Shown here: positions 44,868 through 55,850 of the stretch, one piece after another
Layout: each line of letters opens with the position of its first letter
Position numbering within the stretch: position 1 is the stretch's first letter
Assembly: GCA_030248195.1 (NCBI GenBank)
Contig: JASAND010026434.1
Coordinates: 1-64,000, forward strand
Reading direction: 5' to 3'
Length of the DNA stretch: 64,000 nt
Source of the DNA: Trissonchulus latispiculum
Taxonomy: Eukaryota; Nematoda; Enoplea; Enoplida; Ironidae
Program-made: the position numbers and the translations under genes
The notes under the pieces: model-generated
Database searches by the model: none
The model's input: the letters and a program-made list of their open reading frames with translations, nothing else
What the model was told of the DNA's origin: nothing

Positions 44868-45115
44868 TTGCGCGGCGGGAAATAAAAGCCCAAAATTTCG
44901 AATTTTGGCTATAACTTTTTATTAAGCGACAATTCGAAAATCTAACGATAAATATATACGTATGACGCCTTGCGGAGAGCTTCAAAATGAGCCATAAAAC
45001 ATCTCTCAAAACAGTTATACGTATATATACGGTTGGTGAGAAATTTTCGACCAAACCGATGGGAAAAACCCATTGCTGGAAAAAACCCATGGGCGGGAAA
45101 AGCCCTTCCGAAATT
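44868..45115. mobile_element. Partial relative of the GTCAAGCGGG family
   Basis: GGCGGGAAATAAAAGCCC at the left and CATGGGCGGGAAAAGCCC at the right repeat the subterminal word of the neighbouring element. Ends are not defined. Confidence 0.45.
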
Positions 45116-45234
45116 TTTGCTGGAATCATGCCAGCAGAACAGTTTTCGACTATGGCAAGGTCAACAAAAAATCTAAATTTGGTGTTTTGGCTGGAACTAT
45201 CGCAAAACTAAACCAAATCGATTACTTTGAGGAC

Positions 45235-45791
45235 CATAGGTGAACCAGGCTACAGTTTGCCCCCTGTGAGACCCCCCCCACGGAGAGGCCAGACCCCCCT
45301 CCCCCCTACCCGACCTCAACTACTCCCCCCCCCCCCAAGCCGAGCTCAAACCCCCCTCCCCCCCTAAAATTGGGTCAAAACCAGGTAAAAATGCAAAATT
45401 TTTGGAAAAATTTTTTGCAATTTCTGAAAATTTTTGAAAAAAATTCGAAAAAATGGCTATAAATCACATATAAAGAGCTAAAGATGGTTATTTATAGCAA
45501 TTAAAAGGTAATATACGCAATTATAAACCACAATCTGGGCTAATTTAGGCATATTTTAGCACAAATTTGTCAATTTTCAAGCCCTATTTTCGCATACGAA
45601 AACTATCGACAGAAACTTTTGAGTACGTTTATGTACTGTACATCGAAAAAGGAGCATTTTTAGCTAAAAAAACTTGGGTACAGTTTAGGGGGGTCCCCCT
45701 CCCCCAAATTTCGGATTTGGGTGGGGTCCCCCGAGCCAAATTTGGACCTTCTACTCCCCCCCCCCCAACCCAAACAGGTGGTACACCTATG
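45235..45791. mobile_element. hAT-like MITE, CATAGGTGTACCA tips, copy 1
   Basis: It starts CATAGGTGAACCAGGCTACA and ends GGTGGTACACCTATG. The flanking octamers TTGAGGAC and TTGAGTAG match at six of eight positions, consistent with a decayed 8-bp duplication. The copy at 48425-48992 is in inverted orientation. Confidence 0.8.
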
Positions 45792-46283
45792 TTGAGTAGC
45801 CATGGATAGGTCTTGGACTAAGCTTTAAAAGCTGCTCCCCAGTTAAAAGTTTAAACCCCAGTTTCGCTGCTCTACGACCTACCAGTAAGTTGCAGTAGTC
45901 GAAAGTTTGTGATTTTTTGTTAACGGTTTCACAAAAAAATCACTCGTTAACAAAAAAATCAGTGGCGGATCGGATCCCAGAGAGCAGCTAGCAATGTTTT
46001 CTCATCAGTTTTGGATAGAGCGCATTAAATAACGTATATATTTAGAACCCAAAACCACCATCCTAGTGTTCGAACTCGGGCAATTGACCCCGCCGAAGTC
46101 TTAATGGTCACTGATGGCCCAGGGCAGGGTCTAGTATGAAGTCTGGTGGCTATAAAATGCCGTTTTAAAGGCTAAAATGTTGTTTTTTCGTGTTTGTGAG
46201 TGATTATAAATTATTTCCAGCCGTTTTGGCAGGGAAACTTAGGACTTCGCATGTTGGTATACGTATATACGTATATTTACGTA

Positions 46284-46459
46284 CAGTAGGTTTCAGATAT
46301 ATATAAGTTAACCTCAGAAATCGTTCTTAAGCACTGCTTAAGAGCTCTTAAGAAATTTCACCACCTGTCCATAAGACAATTTGCGTCTTTAAAGAAGTGC
46401 TTAAGAAATTATTTTCTTAGGAACTTCTTTACAGGTTAACTTATATTTGAAGTCTACTG
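46284..46459. mobile_element. 176-bp TA-flanked MITE
   Basis: CAGTAGGTTTCAG and CTGAAG-type complement (TGAAGTCTACTG) form the ends, with AAGTTAACCT/AGGTTAACTT further in; TA lies on both sides. A Tc1/mariner-like origin is inferred from CAGT and TA. Confidence 0.75.
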
Positions 46460-46465
46460 TATATA

Positions 46466-47714
46466 GTCAGAGGGGGGAAAAACAACGATTTTCGAAATAA
46501 GGTTATTACTCGCTACAGACTGTAGCTAGCCAGACGCTTTATATACCAGCATGTAGGGCTTGGCCTGTACTTTCTATACCACCAGTAAAATCAGCATTCG
46601 GTTGTACTTCTAGTAGGCTACCCTGAATATAGACCATCTTTTTTTTCCCCCACAAGTGGGGGAAAAAAAGATGGGGGTGGGGAAAAAAAGATGGCACCAA
46701 ATTTCGTTCCTTTACCACCATAGCAGCAGATAAATGGCATTTAAAGGCATAAAACGCAATATCTACTTCTAAAAACTCGTTGCCGGCAGCCAGGCTTAGT
46801 ATTATCCATCGTAAATGCCAAACTTAGTAATGAGCCAACATTGCTAGGAAATTAAGATTTTTGGTCTACAAAATCTTATTTTTTCCGGTAATTTATAATT
46901 TAATCGCCTTTTGTGTTAACTTGCAATGATAAAATACACATTTTGCAATATTAACCCGCAAGAAATTGAGGGTTTTATTTATGATGGGTGGCAAAATCGC
47001 ACAAAAGTGTTCAGGGGTCATCCATTTCGGGTGGAGTCTTTTGCATATCCACACTTGTGAAACTCTCTGGAATGTCCACAGTTCACAATATCACAAAAAT
47101 ATTGTTTATGGACCCTAATTTTCTTGTTATCTGCATGATTTACCCCCTGGGAATTTTTGCCGGCTTTCCTCCACTGGGGCTGGTCTTATGGCTATTTTCG
47201 GCTGCGGATGGTAATTTGGGGGTTATAACATTTAAAATGATTAAAAATTTTGTCTTTATTTTTGCTTAAATCAAAAAAACGAAACTGCCGGCAAAAAAGC
47301 ACACCGTTGTTTTTTTCCCCCCTCTGGTGCAAAAAGTGTGGGGGAAAAAAAAAGATGGTCACTATTTCTCAACCGTGTGACCTAGCGAAAATCCGACTAG
47401 CCCACGTTATAGAGCACATCCACAAACCCCTTCATGCACAAAATGACTCCTGTAACTATTACCAGTAAGTTGGCATAATCTTAGAAAATTTGAAAAATCC
47501 TTAGGTTTTTGGACAATTTTTGGGTGTCAACTTCGGACCCATGCCACACGAAGGCTCAATCGACAGGAACGGTTATTTGTATTATGATCTTAAAGTACAA
47601 GACTTGAACTTTCATTTGCACGAGATTTTGTATCTCTATCTTATACCAGTCGAGCAGGGTGAGCCGTTGTTTTTTTCCCCCACTTTGCCGGTGATGCTTT
47701 TTCCCCCCTCTGAC
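46466..47714. mobile_element. TA-flanked element, GTCAGAGGGGGGAAAAA tips
   Basis: The ends GTCAGAGGGGGGAAAAA and TTTTTCCCCCCTCTGAC are perfect inverted repeats between TA dinucleotides. Internal copies of CCCCCAC...GGGGGAAAAAAAGATGG occur near 46650 and 47320. Related in design to the GTCAAGCGGG family. Short ORFs inside are unsupported. Confidence 0.85.
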
Positions 47715-47729
47715 TATATATGACCCACG

Positions 47730-48336
47730 CAGGCAGGGGCGCACTTAGGGGGGGCGGGGGGGGGGCGGCCGTTCCCCCCCGTCGCGATCCGAAGGTAGGA
47801 AAAATTAAGGAGAGAAATAGGAAAAAGGGCAAAAAACCAAAAAATTTCGCGCCTTCGGCGCGAATTTTCCAGTTTTTAACGGCATATATATATATTTATT
47901 GCATTTATGAAGAAAAAGCTTGGAATGCATCCGACTTTTCGGAGAAAATTACCATTTTTGCCTAAAAATGTCAAGAATTTTAAAAAATTTTCTCAGTTGT
48001 CAGTATGAAAAGAATTAAAGATTCGAAGACCGATTTTATTGCAAAAACAAAAAATTTCTTCAACTTCTGGGGGGCTCGGCCCCCCAGACCCCCCGATAGG
48101 TGAACGGCTATGTTGAAATCTTGTGCACCTGGCGAAAGCAAAAACTTTTTTGAGACTCAACTGCCCTCTTCTAAATTCCGGGTGCGCCCTTGGTCGGCGG
48201 AAAATTTATTCGATTTTTGTTTAATTTACGCTTATTTTTGAATTTTAAACCTGGTTTTCAAAAATTTTGCCCCCAGACCCCCCCAAATTTTTTTGAGGTC
48301 CGCCCCCCCTGAAAAAATTTCCTATGTGCGCCACTG
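47730..48336. mobile_element. hAT MITE with perfect 8-bp TSD
   Basis: Flanked by GACCCACG at 47722-47729 and 48337-48344. The ends are CAGG-CAGGGGCGCACTTAGG and the complement of CAGTGGCGCACATAGG, differing by a small insertion. The interior is AT-rich with C/G runs and a CGCCTTCGGCGCG palindrome near 47850. Confidence 0.9.
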
Positions 48337-48424
48337 GACCCACGGTCACGTTACCCACGCCGGACCCTTCCGGTCGCTCCAGGTACCAACTGGGCAGTCA
48401 GAAGTGGCTACAAACGTGTCTTAG

Positions 48425-48992
48425 CATTGGTGTACCACCTGTTTGGGTTGGGGGGAGTAGAAGGTCCAAATTTGGCTCGGGGGACCCCACCCAAATCCAG
48501 AATTTGGGGGGGGGAGGACCCCCCTAAACTGTACCCAAGTTTTTTTAGCTAAAAATGCTCCTTTTTCGACGTACAGTACATTAAACGTACTCAAAAGCTT
48601 CTGTCAATAGTTTTCGTATGCGAAAATAGGGCTTGAAAATTGACAAATTTGTACTAAAATATGCCTAAATTAGCCCAGATTGTGGTTTATAATTGCGTAT
48701 ATATATATTACCTTTTAATTGCTATAAATAACCATCTTTAGCTGTTTGTAGGTGATTTATAGCCTATTTTTCTAATTTTTTTTCAAAAATTTTCAGAAGT
48801 TGCAAAAAATTTTTCAAAAATTTTGCATATTTTACTTGGTTTGGAGCGGACCCAGTTTTAGGGGGGGAGGGGGGTTTGATGTCGGGTTGGGGGGGGGGGG
48901 GGGGTAGTTGATGTCGGGTAGAGGGGAGGGGGGGGTCTGGCCTCTCCGTGGGGGGGTCTGACAGGGGCAAACTGTAGCCTGGTACACCTATG
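48425..48992. mobile_element. hAT-like MITE, CATAGGTGTACCA tips, copy 2
   Basis: Inverted copy of 45235-45791, with the same blocks in reverse order (ACCACCTGTTTGGG ... CAAACTGTAGCCTGG). The flanking octamers do not match. Confidence 0.8.
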
Positions 48993-49077
48993 GGCCCGGG
49001 GGGGGGGGTTGGGAGGGGGTAACCGAAAGTTGGGGGAGGGGATGTCGAAAAATTCTTTGGGGGGGGGCAAGCAAAGG

Positions 49078-49315
49078 CATAGTTTCCCTGGAACTTAGGG
49101 TCTCGGGGGGGTCTAAATTTTGGGATTTTGGTGGTCGATCCCCGAAATGTGATGGGGGGTACCCCGACCCCACCCCCAGAATTTGGACCTCAGCTCAGAA
49201 ATTTCGAAAAATGGCCAAAAATGCGAAATTTTCTGTAATATAGGCCTTTTTTCTTCAAAATAATGCTTGTTTCTAACGTTTTAGGCGTTTTTGCACCGTT
49301 TTAAAGCGATTTTAA
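49078..49315. mobile_element. CATAGTTTCCC foldback element, left part
   Basis: Matches the left arm of 42118-42895 and continues at 50675 after a TTAA element, with the joined sequence colinear across the TTAA. Confidence 0.75.
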
Positions 49316-50674
49316 GGGGGGGGGGGTCGCGATTTTTCGACCATCTCCAATTTTTCTCATTTTCACATATTTTGTAGTCCTCATGGGTCCGCAAAACAAG
49401 ACAAGTGCGTTTGTTGCAAAACTTTTCCTATCATTCACAAAAGCCCTCCAAAGGTGACCCCGACATGTGTTAAACATAGGAAAATGAAAAAGTTAGGAAA
49501 ATTTTTCTGCTACCAAAAGTTTGAGCGCTGTGTAAGAGCAAATCAGCTACCACGCGGTGTCAACCTAATTTGGACTAGGTAAAGTGCTAATATCTATACG
49601 CGATTATTTTCCGTAGGGTTGCTGATTTTATCCGAATTTTCAAAGTCCGGAGAAGTCGATTTTTGCTCAAAATCGCTCTACGAGTGTGTAGGTCTGTGGA
49701 CGTTTTGTCCTGTCCTGAACTAACCCTTTGATGTAGAAACTTCGCGTTTAGATATTAGCACAGTATATTGTTAGAGCTTTATTTTGCATATAGTCAATCC
49801 CTATCAGGCTTTTTCAGTTGCTCACAGTTTTGGTAGCAGAAATTCCATTTTTCCTCAAAAATCGTCATTTTTCGATAATTTCATGTTTGCTGCTTTATAA
49901 GTCAGTCAAATCTTAAGGTATCTCAATAAAATTTGGCATGCTAATAGGCTGGCATAAAACCTACCTGTACGTAAAGTTTCATGCAATTCACAGTGTTTAT
50001 CTGTGGTGACATACTACGATAGCATGGCGGACCCCTATGGGCAAAAAATGTCAAATTTTCAACTTTTTCAAATTGGAGAAAGGGGGGGGGGGTTGGAATA
50101 TGTGTGTTTAGTATTAGAGGGAAATTTTAATTTAAAAATTTATTAATTTTAAAATAATGGAAATAGAATAAGGAATTAAAATTTAATATATTATGAAAAA
50201 TATATGGATAGCCATATATTATATCAAATTGAAGCTCTCGATGTCCTGAACATTTTATCTTCTTGCACCAAGTCTCTACAAAGCAGTATGAGAAAGTTAG
50301 AGCGAGTTAAAGTTTGAAGCAAATGACAGTCGGAATAAGCTTTAACCAAATCGTCCAAACGCCGTGTCTCGCTCGTTGCTGGGCTTGCGACTGCAATTTA
50401 TGCGGTAATAAACACTTACAGGTAAAGGCTTTAAATTGATGTATTTGTCATGCCACAGTCTCTTGTCATCCTATGTGTACGCGACTTCGAAGCCCTCAGC
50501 GAGGCATACTAACGTAAATACTAAATTGTAGGGATTTGAACTGCAATAATCTCTAGACTGGATTGATCCTGGTCTCAAAAAATTTGTCTTTTTTGGGCAC
50601 ATATTGGGGTATATAATACTCAAAAATGAGCGAAATCGGTGACTATAAAATTTGGTACCTGGCGACCCCCCCCC
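49316..50674. mobile_element. TTAA-flanked element (piggyBac-like target site)
   Basis: TTAA lies at 49312-49315 and 50675-50678. The tips are GGGGGGGGGGGTCGC and the complement of GGGGGGGGGTCGCC. The element interrupts a CATAGTTTCCC copy, so the empty site can be inferred from 42118-42895. The left 500 bp match 10331-10833. No transposase frame. Confidence 0.8.
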
Positions 50675-50846
50675 TTAAGCCAAAATTTGAGAAAGCTTTT
50701 TCAAAAAACGACCATTTTTCGGCCAACATTAGCTAACTTTTTTGTCCAAAAATCGCTGGGGGGATTCGGGTCGGGGGGGGTAAGTCAAAACATCTGGGGG
50801 GGTGAAGTTGGTCGAAACTTTGGGGGGAGTGAGTACCCCCCCCCCC
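50675..50846. mobile_element. CATAGTTTCCC foldback element, continuation
   Basis: AAGCCAAAATTTGAGAAAGC continues the arm broken at 49315. It is cut again at 50847 by a hAT-like MITE. Confidence 0.65.
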
Positions 50847-51384
50847 CATAGGTGTAACGGGGATTTGGGGGGGGGGCCCCTCCCCCGAAATTTGGGGGCC
50901 CCCCCTTTTGAGACCCCCCAACCCCCCCCACGACCCCCCCAAACCTCCCCCAAAATTTTTTTTCAATTGTTATGCCAAAAATCGCATTTTCAGCCATTGC
51001 TAAATGCTAATGCCGAAAAACATGAAAGCATTAAGTAATTTTGACTTAGACAGTGCTTTTAAACTCGAAAACTTGATTGCCAACATGTTTCTGAGTCCAC
51101 AATAAGGTCAATCAATATTGAGTTTAGAAGTCCATAAAACCGCTATAAACGTGTATTTCTCGCGATAATAAAACGTTAAGCCAAAAATTTGGAATTTTTT
51201 CGAAAAATTTTGCAAAATTTACCCTAAAAATGCCCAAATTTTGGACAATTTTCGCGCCTTCGGCGCGACTACCCCCCCCCCCCCAGTTGGGGGGGGGGGG
51301 GGGGGCGGGGACCCCCAAAAATTTCTGGGGGGGTTTGGAAAGGTGGCTGGGGGGGGTTACCCCCCCCCCCCAATTACACCTATG
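50847..51384. mobile_element. hAT-like MITE, CATAGGTGTAA tips
   Basis: CATAGGTGTAACGGGG and AATTACACCTATG are the ends. GTACCCCC follows the right end, and GTACCCCC extended by extra C precedes the left end, giving an 8-bp duplication blurred by a C run. Contains CGC(CTTC)GGCGCG. Confidence 0.75.
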
Positions 51385-51828
51385 GTACCCCCCTGGTAAA
51401 ACTGCGATGGTATATAAAGTTCTCATCTAGCCTTTATAATAAAAACAGTTCCAGCCAAAATTCCAAAATGTGGGTTTTTTCTCCCCACGTCTATAAAATG
51501 GTAAAGAAATAATGAAAAACGCCTGCCTGCAGTCACTAAGGCCGTAGCCTTAGTCCGAACAGGAGAGAGCCAATGGGCGCTGTGAGCGCTCTTACCCAGG
51601 GAGAGCTATTCCCTGGAGCTCCTGCCTGGTTGTCCAAGAAGGACAGCCAGCTCGGCTCTATCTGTGCTGCTTCATTATTTCTTTATGATTAATGCCTTGT
51701 ATCCTTCGTGGATCCACCTGCTGGCCAGCGTTTACTTCATTTTCTTGACACGTCTATAAAATGGAGTGATTTTGGTATTCTTGATTTTTAGACGAATTCC
51801 ATGCAAATTCGTGATTGTAATACATATA

Positions 51829-52902
51829 GTCAAGCGGTGAAAAACTCACTTTTTCTTTCTTGGACCAGAACTTTCGACTGGTTTGGGCTAGCACGACTTT
51901 GATACTATATATATTTTAGGGTTGCCCTAAGCTTTCGAATGAGGTATAGTTTGTCTCTCTAGGCCCTGTCGTTATGGAGAAATTAAAGTTTTTCGTGTCG
52001 GGAAAAACCCATCGGCGGGAAAAAACCCACCCAGATTTTTGCTGGAAGCGTGCCAGAAAAATTTTGACGGTGCCATTCGAAAGAGCGGGTTGTTTTTAGT
52101 AGGCCTACATCAAAAAATACCAACATTTTTGAAAAATTTCAGGAAAAATTGAATTTTGAAGATTTTGTATGTTTAACACGTATATATATTTATATCAAGC
52201 TGTAAACATAGGCAAATTTTGGAAATTTTTGAAATTTGCTTAATTTTTGCATTTTAAGCATTCTGTCACATAGAAAACGTGTTTTTTGCATTTAAAGCCA
52301 AACCCGACCTATTTTAGTGAAAAATTCGCTATTTTTGACGAAATTGAAAAATTTGGCTTATAGCACCATTCCACATTTTGGCCATCTGAACCACACATAA
52401 TGGAACGAAGCTAGGTAAAACCTATACTAATTTAATTAATAGACTCCCTTAAGCACAAGTTTGTGTTAATTTAAGGTTTCCTGCTAATGGTTACAAAAAT
52501 ATTCAATTTTGAAAGATGGGTTTTTCCTGCCGATGGGTTTTCCCCGCCAACTCTAGGTCACCCCCAGGTCGCACCAGAGGGGTTAGAAGAGTGTGGCAAA
52601 TATCATCATGAAGCGCAACAGATGCTCTACACATACATCCAATCCGCTTTGGTCTAGGTCTTTCCAGTAGTTCAGTTTGTCAAATTTCGGCACTTGGACG
52701 GACCAAAATTTTCGAAAATTTCAAAGTTCCCAAGCATTTGCAGGGGAGCAGCGGGAGCGACAATAATGCAGTCTCTAGGGTTATTTTGGATGGTCTTCAA
52801 GATAGGCTATTAAAATCCTATATACCCACACCGGTACTGGTAAGCCCACACTGGAGGTGGGTTTTTCCCGCATATTAAAATGGGTTTTTCTCCCCGCTTG
52901 AC
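51829..52902. mobile_element. GTCAAGCGG TA-flanked element, copy 2
   Basis: Same family as 43750-44841. TA at 51827-51828 and 52903-52904. Its right TA is also the left TA of the next MITE, so that MITE inserted at the junction. Confidence 0.85.
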
Positions 52903-52904
52903 TA

Positions 52905-53057
52905 CAGTACTCTGCACTCAAAAGGTGACAGTTGGCGAAAACTGAAATTCGCGAACTTTGGCAGCTTGATAGCGATTTTCGTCAACTTCGGCGATTTCCG
53001 TCAGCTTCGCGAACTTCCAATTATCGCCAACTGTCACCATTTGGGTGCAGGGTACTG
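52905..53057. mobile_element. 153-bp TA-flanked MITE, copy 1
   Basis: CAGTACTCTGCACTCAAAAG and its near-complement, ending GGGTGCAGGGTACTG, with GACAGTTGGCGA/TCGCCAACTGTC inside. Both copies are exactly 153 bp and the TA sites are intact. Confidence 0.9.
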
Positions 53058-53535
53058 TATGGATTTTGACAAAATGAAGCAAAAATCTTTAAATGGTCAT
53101 ATCTCACTAACCAGTCGTCTGATTTCAGTAATTTAAGCAGTTCCTGCACCAGCAGAGTCTCCTCTTTATTTTGAGAGATTTTACCGCGACGATTTTACCG
53201 CTGCCATCCGCGCGAGTGTCTCGTTGGCACATGTTGGCGTACTCCTTCCATGTTTGTTGGTGCCTAGCTTTTTCTGTAGCGGTCGCGGCGCGTCGGGACA
53301 CCCACCGTTGGAAAGAGCGTGCGATTCTGCGTCGAATGGTATAAGAACTTTGGCTCTGTGACCACTGCAGCGAAAGTTATGTTCGAAAAACCAATTCAGT
53401 GCAATTTCAACTCTCCATCCCGAATAATCCATTTCTGTGGCCTCACTATGTTACAAAAACTTAGCAGACATCGTCTCGTTACCAGGCAATCGTTCTTTGC
53501 GGTTTCCGGTAGAATTTTTAGATTTTGGTTTCTAA

Positions 53536-53688
53536 CAGTACCCTGCACTCAAAAGGTGACAGTTGGCGAAAACTGAAATTCGCGAACTTTGGCAGCTTGA
53601 TAGCGATTTTCGTCAACTTCGACGATTTCCCCCAGCTTCGCGAACTTCCAATTATCGCCAACTGTCACCATTTGGGTGCAGGGTACTG
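53536..53688. mobile_element. 153-bp TA-flanked MITE, copy 2
   Basis: Same orientation and length as 52905-53057, differing at a few positions such as CTC/CCC near the tip and the GTCAGC/CCCAGC block. Confidence 0.9.
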
Positions 53689-53775
53689 TATATACCATTG
53701 CATTTATCCTTTTCTATCCCGCCTTTTTGATTCAGTTATTTTTTAGCTATATATTTAGGAACGTACACATGCAGA

Positions 53776-54405
53776 ATGGCTGACTTCGAGGATTGTCTCT
53801 TTAGAGACATCGTACGTTCTTGCCCATGGTTGCATTATGATCGTGACACTAAACATATGTATTGCATTAATTGTTATGCTGAGGGAAAACAAAATACTTT
53901 TTCGTTTGGCTTGTATTTCCGAGAAGTGTTGAACGGCATATCAACATTTCGTTTGACGACTCGCCTAAAGCAGCATGCTCTATCTGTGGACCATTTAGAA
54001 TCTGTAACTCCAATAACACATGATGCGGATAAATTGATCCTTGGCTTCCATGAGGATGAAATTTTGGCTCGCAGTAGCAGCTGCCTAGATGTCGCTGAAC
54101 TTTGGAATCATCTCGCTGATCGAGTAAACGCCGCTACTTCTGTTTCGGACCTGCAAGTGTTCTCGTCCAGTCGCCTTAGATCTAGACTATATGTTCTGCT
54201 CAATGATAAACGATATAGAACGTCGAAACATTACTGCTATGCCAGAGGTTCTACTCGTGTTTCCCTAAAGGACCTGTGTATTTCGACCTGCTTTGATGCC
54301 GAAAGCCCTTCCAGTGAGTGGGGAATATGTATCGTATGTGCTGACTCTTTAAAGTTTCTTGTACGTACGTATATTATAGGGGGGCGCGAGAGCGACTCCC
54401 TATAA
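53776..54405 (+). CDS. TTF/BED-type zinc-finger protein fragment
   Basis: The ATG at 53776 opens a 209-codon frame. Residues 18-70 fit a TTF-type finger: W19...YCINC (C30, C33), a GLYF region, then LKQHALSVDH (H66, H73). Such fingers occur at the N-terminus of hAT-family transposases and of host genes derived from them. The rest of the frame is acidic-to-neutral with no further domain seen. Codons after about residue 197 run into repeat-like sequence, and CTTGTACGTACG near 54358 could be a 5' splice site, so the true end may be earlier. It could be an exon of a transposase or a domesticated gene. No catalytic DDE core is visible in the window. Confidence 0.55.
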   Translation: MADFEDCLFRDIVRSCPWLHYDRDTKHMYCINCYAEGKQNTFSFGLYFREVLNGISTFRLTTRLKQHALSVDHLESVTPITHDADKLILGFHEDEILARSSSCLDVAELWNHLADRVNAATSVSDLQVFSSSRLRSRLYVLLNDKRYRTSKHYCYARGSTRVSLKDLCISTCFDAESPSSEWGICIVCADSLKFLVRTYIIGGRESDSL

Positions 54406-55414
54406 TATGGGTGTAAAAGGCGCTGCGCGGCCCTTTGAGACTCGTTCGAGCACCGTGCCAGCTCAATACTGAACGAAACTCGGCAAGTTTGGTATCGTTG
54501 GAATCTACACGACGAGTACAACACGTTGCAAAAAAGTTTTGGTCAAAATTTTCATCTTTGAAAATTTTCGCTTCCGGACAAGTTAGGTCCGTTTGTTTTT
54601 TTTCTGTGTAAGTCACGCTTGGAAAAATGCAATTTTGTGCAGAGGTGTTTGAAAGATGTGGACGTTTTCAGCCGGAAAGGTTTATATTTTCTGAATGCCG
54701 ATATGGTCCCATGTGCCCCGCGCTATATTTTTTCGCTGCCCGGCCTGGCATGCCACCTGTGCGGCCGGCCAAAAGTGGCCAAACGGCGTTTTTGGTCAAA
54801 AAAGGCCAATTTTGTGTCACGGCCACAGGGCTCAGGGAACAAGTTAGAGAGACGCGGCTTGCTGCATAAGAAACTTTGGGATGGGTAGCGTGTCATAACG
54901 TTGGCCGATTTTTGATTTAGGTCCTGGACCGTTCTGGCGGCCGGTCCAAAGTTAGTCGGTCCAAATGGCCATTTTCGAAAAATTTCTAAGTCCCAACTCT
55001 ACAGAAGATAGTCAAAAATAGGCCTAAATATGCTGTTTTGAGCCATTTAGTGGGACGCATATAAGGGTTATTGGGGTCGCTGAACACGATGAGCATAGGC
55101 GCAGCGCTGTGCGATGCTGCTATCGTGCTGTACTATTATGCAGCAACCATAGCACGCTGTCTGTAGACTTACTGTAAACGGCTAAACATATGAAACTTCG
55201 TGAAAATTGTGTCTGGAGTAAGGGGGAACTGTAGCTATGTTAGTTGGTGCACTCTCTAGCTCCCACCGTGCTGTATGTGCTGCCCCAAACACAGCACAGT
55301 CGATAGTAAGTTATTCATTCGTCACTGGTATTTGAAATTCGGCATACAGATAGTTTAGGACATGACAAACTATTATAGATACGTTTCGTATACTTATTGC
55401 GATGTTACTATGTG
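54406..55414. other. No gene seen
   Basis: Repeat-like GGCC-containing sequence near 54730-54960 and short words repeated around GCAGC/TGCAGC. The ORFs at 54619-54888 are unsupported. Confidence 0.5.
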
Positions 55415-55846
55415 GTTGCGCTGCAGTGCAGTGCTGCAGAGGTACAGCACGGCCTATAACTAACTACAGATAAGTTGCAATCGTCAAAAATTTGCATGCA
55501 GGTGCGGCAGAATATTGCAAATGGTGCCGTATGAGTTTCCTTCACCGACAGTAAAGTTTGTATCTAGTTGCGCTGCAGTACAGTGCTGCTGAAGTACAGC
55601 ACGGCTTATAACTCGCTACAGGTAAGTTGCAGTCGTCCGAAATTTTGTATAAAAGTGCGGAAGAGCATTGCAAATCGTGCCGCATGAGTTTTCTTCGCTG
55701 GTAGTAAAGCTTGCATCTGGTTGCGCTGCAGTAGAGTGCTGCTGAAGTACAGCACGGCCTAGATCTAGTTACAGATAAGTTGCAATCTTCCGAAATTCTG
55801 CACACAAGTGCGGCAGAGCATTGCAAATCGTGCCGTATGAGTTTCC
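55415..55846. repeat. 152-bp tandem repeat, 2.8 units
   Basis: Units start at GTTGCGCTGCAG (55415, 55567, 55720) and share TACAGCACGGC, AAGTTGCAATC and GCAAATCGTGCCG. The third unit ends at the TTAA target of the next element. Confidence 0.85.
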
Positions 55847-55850
55847 TTAA

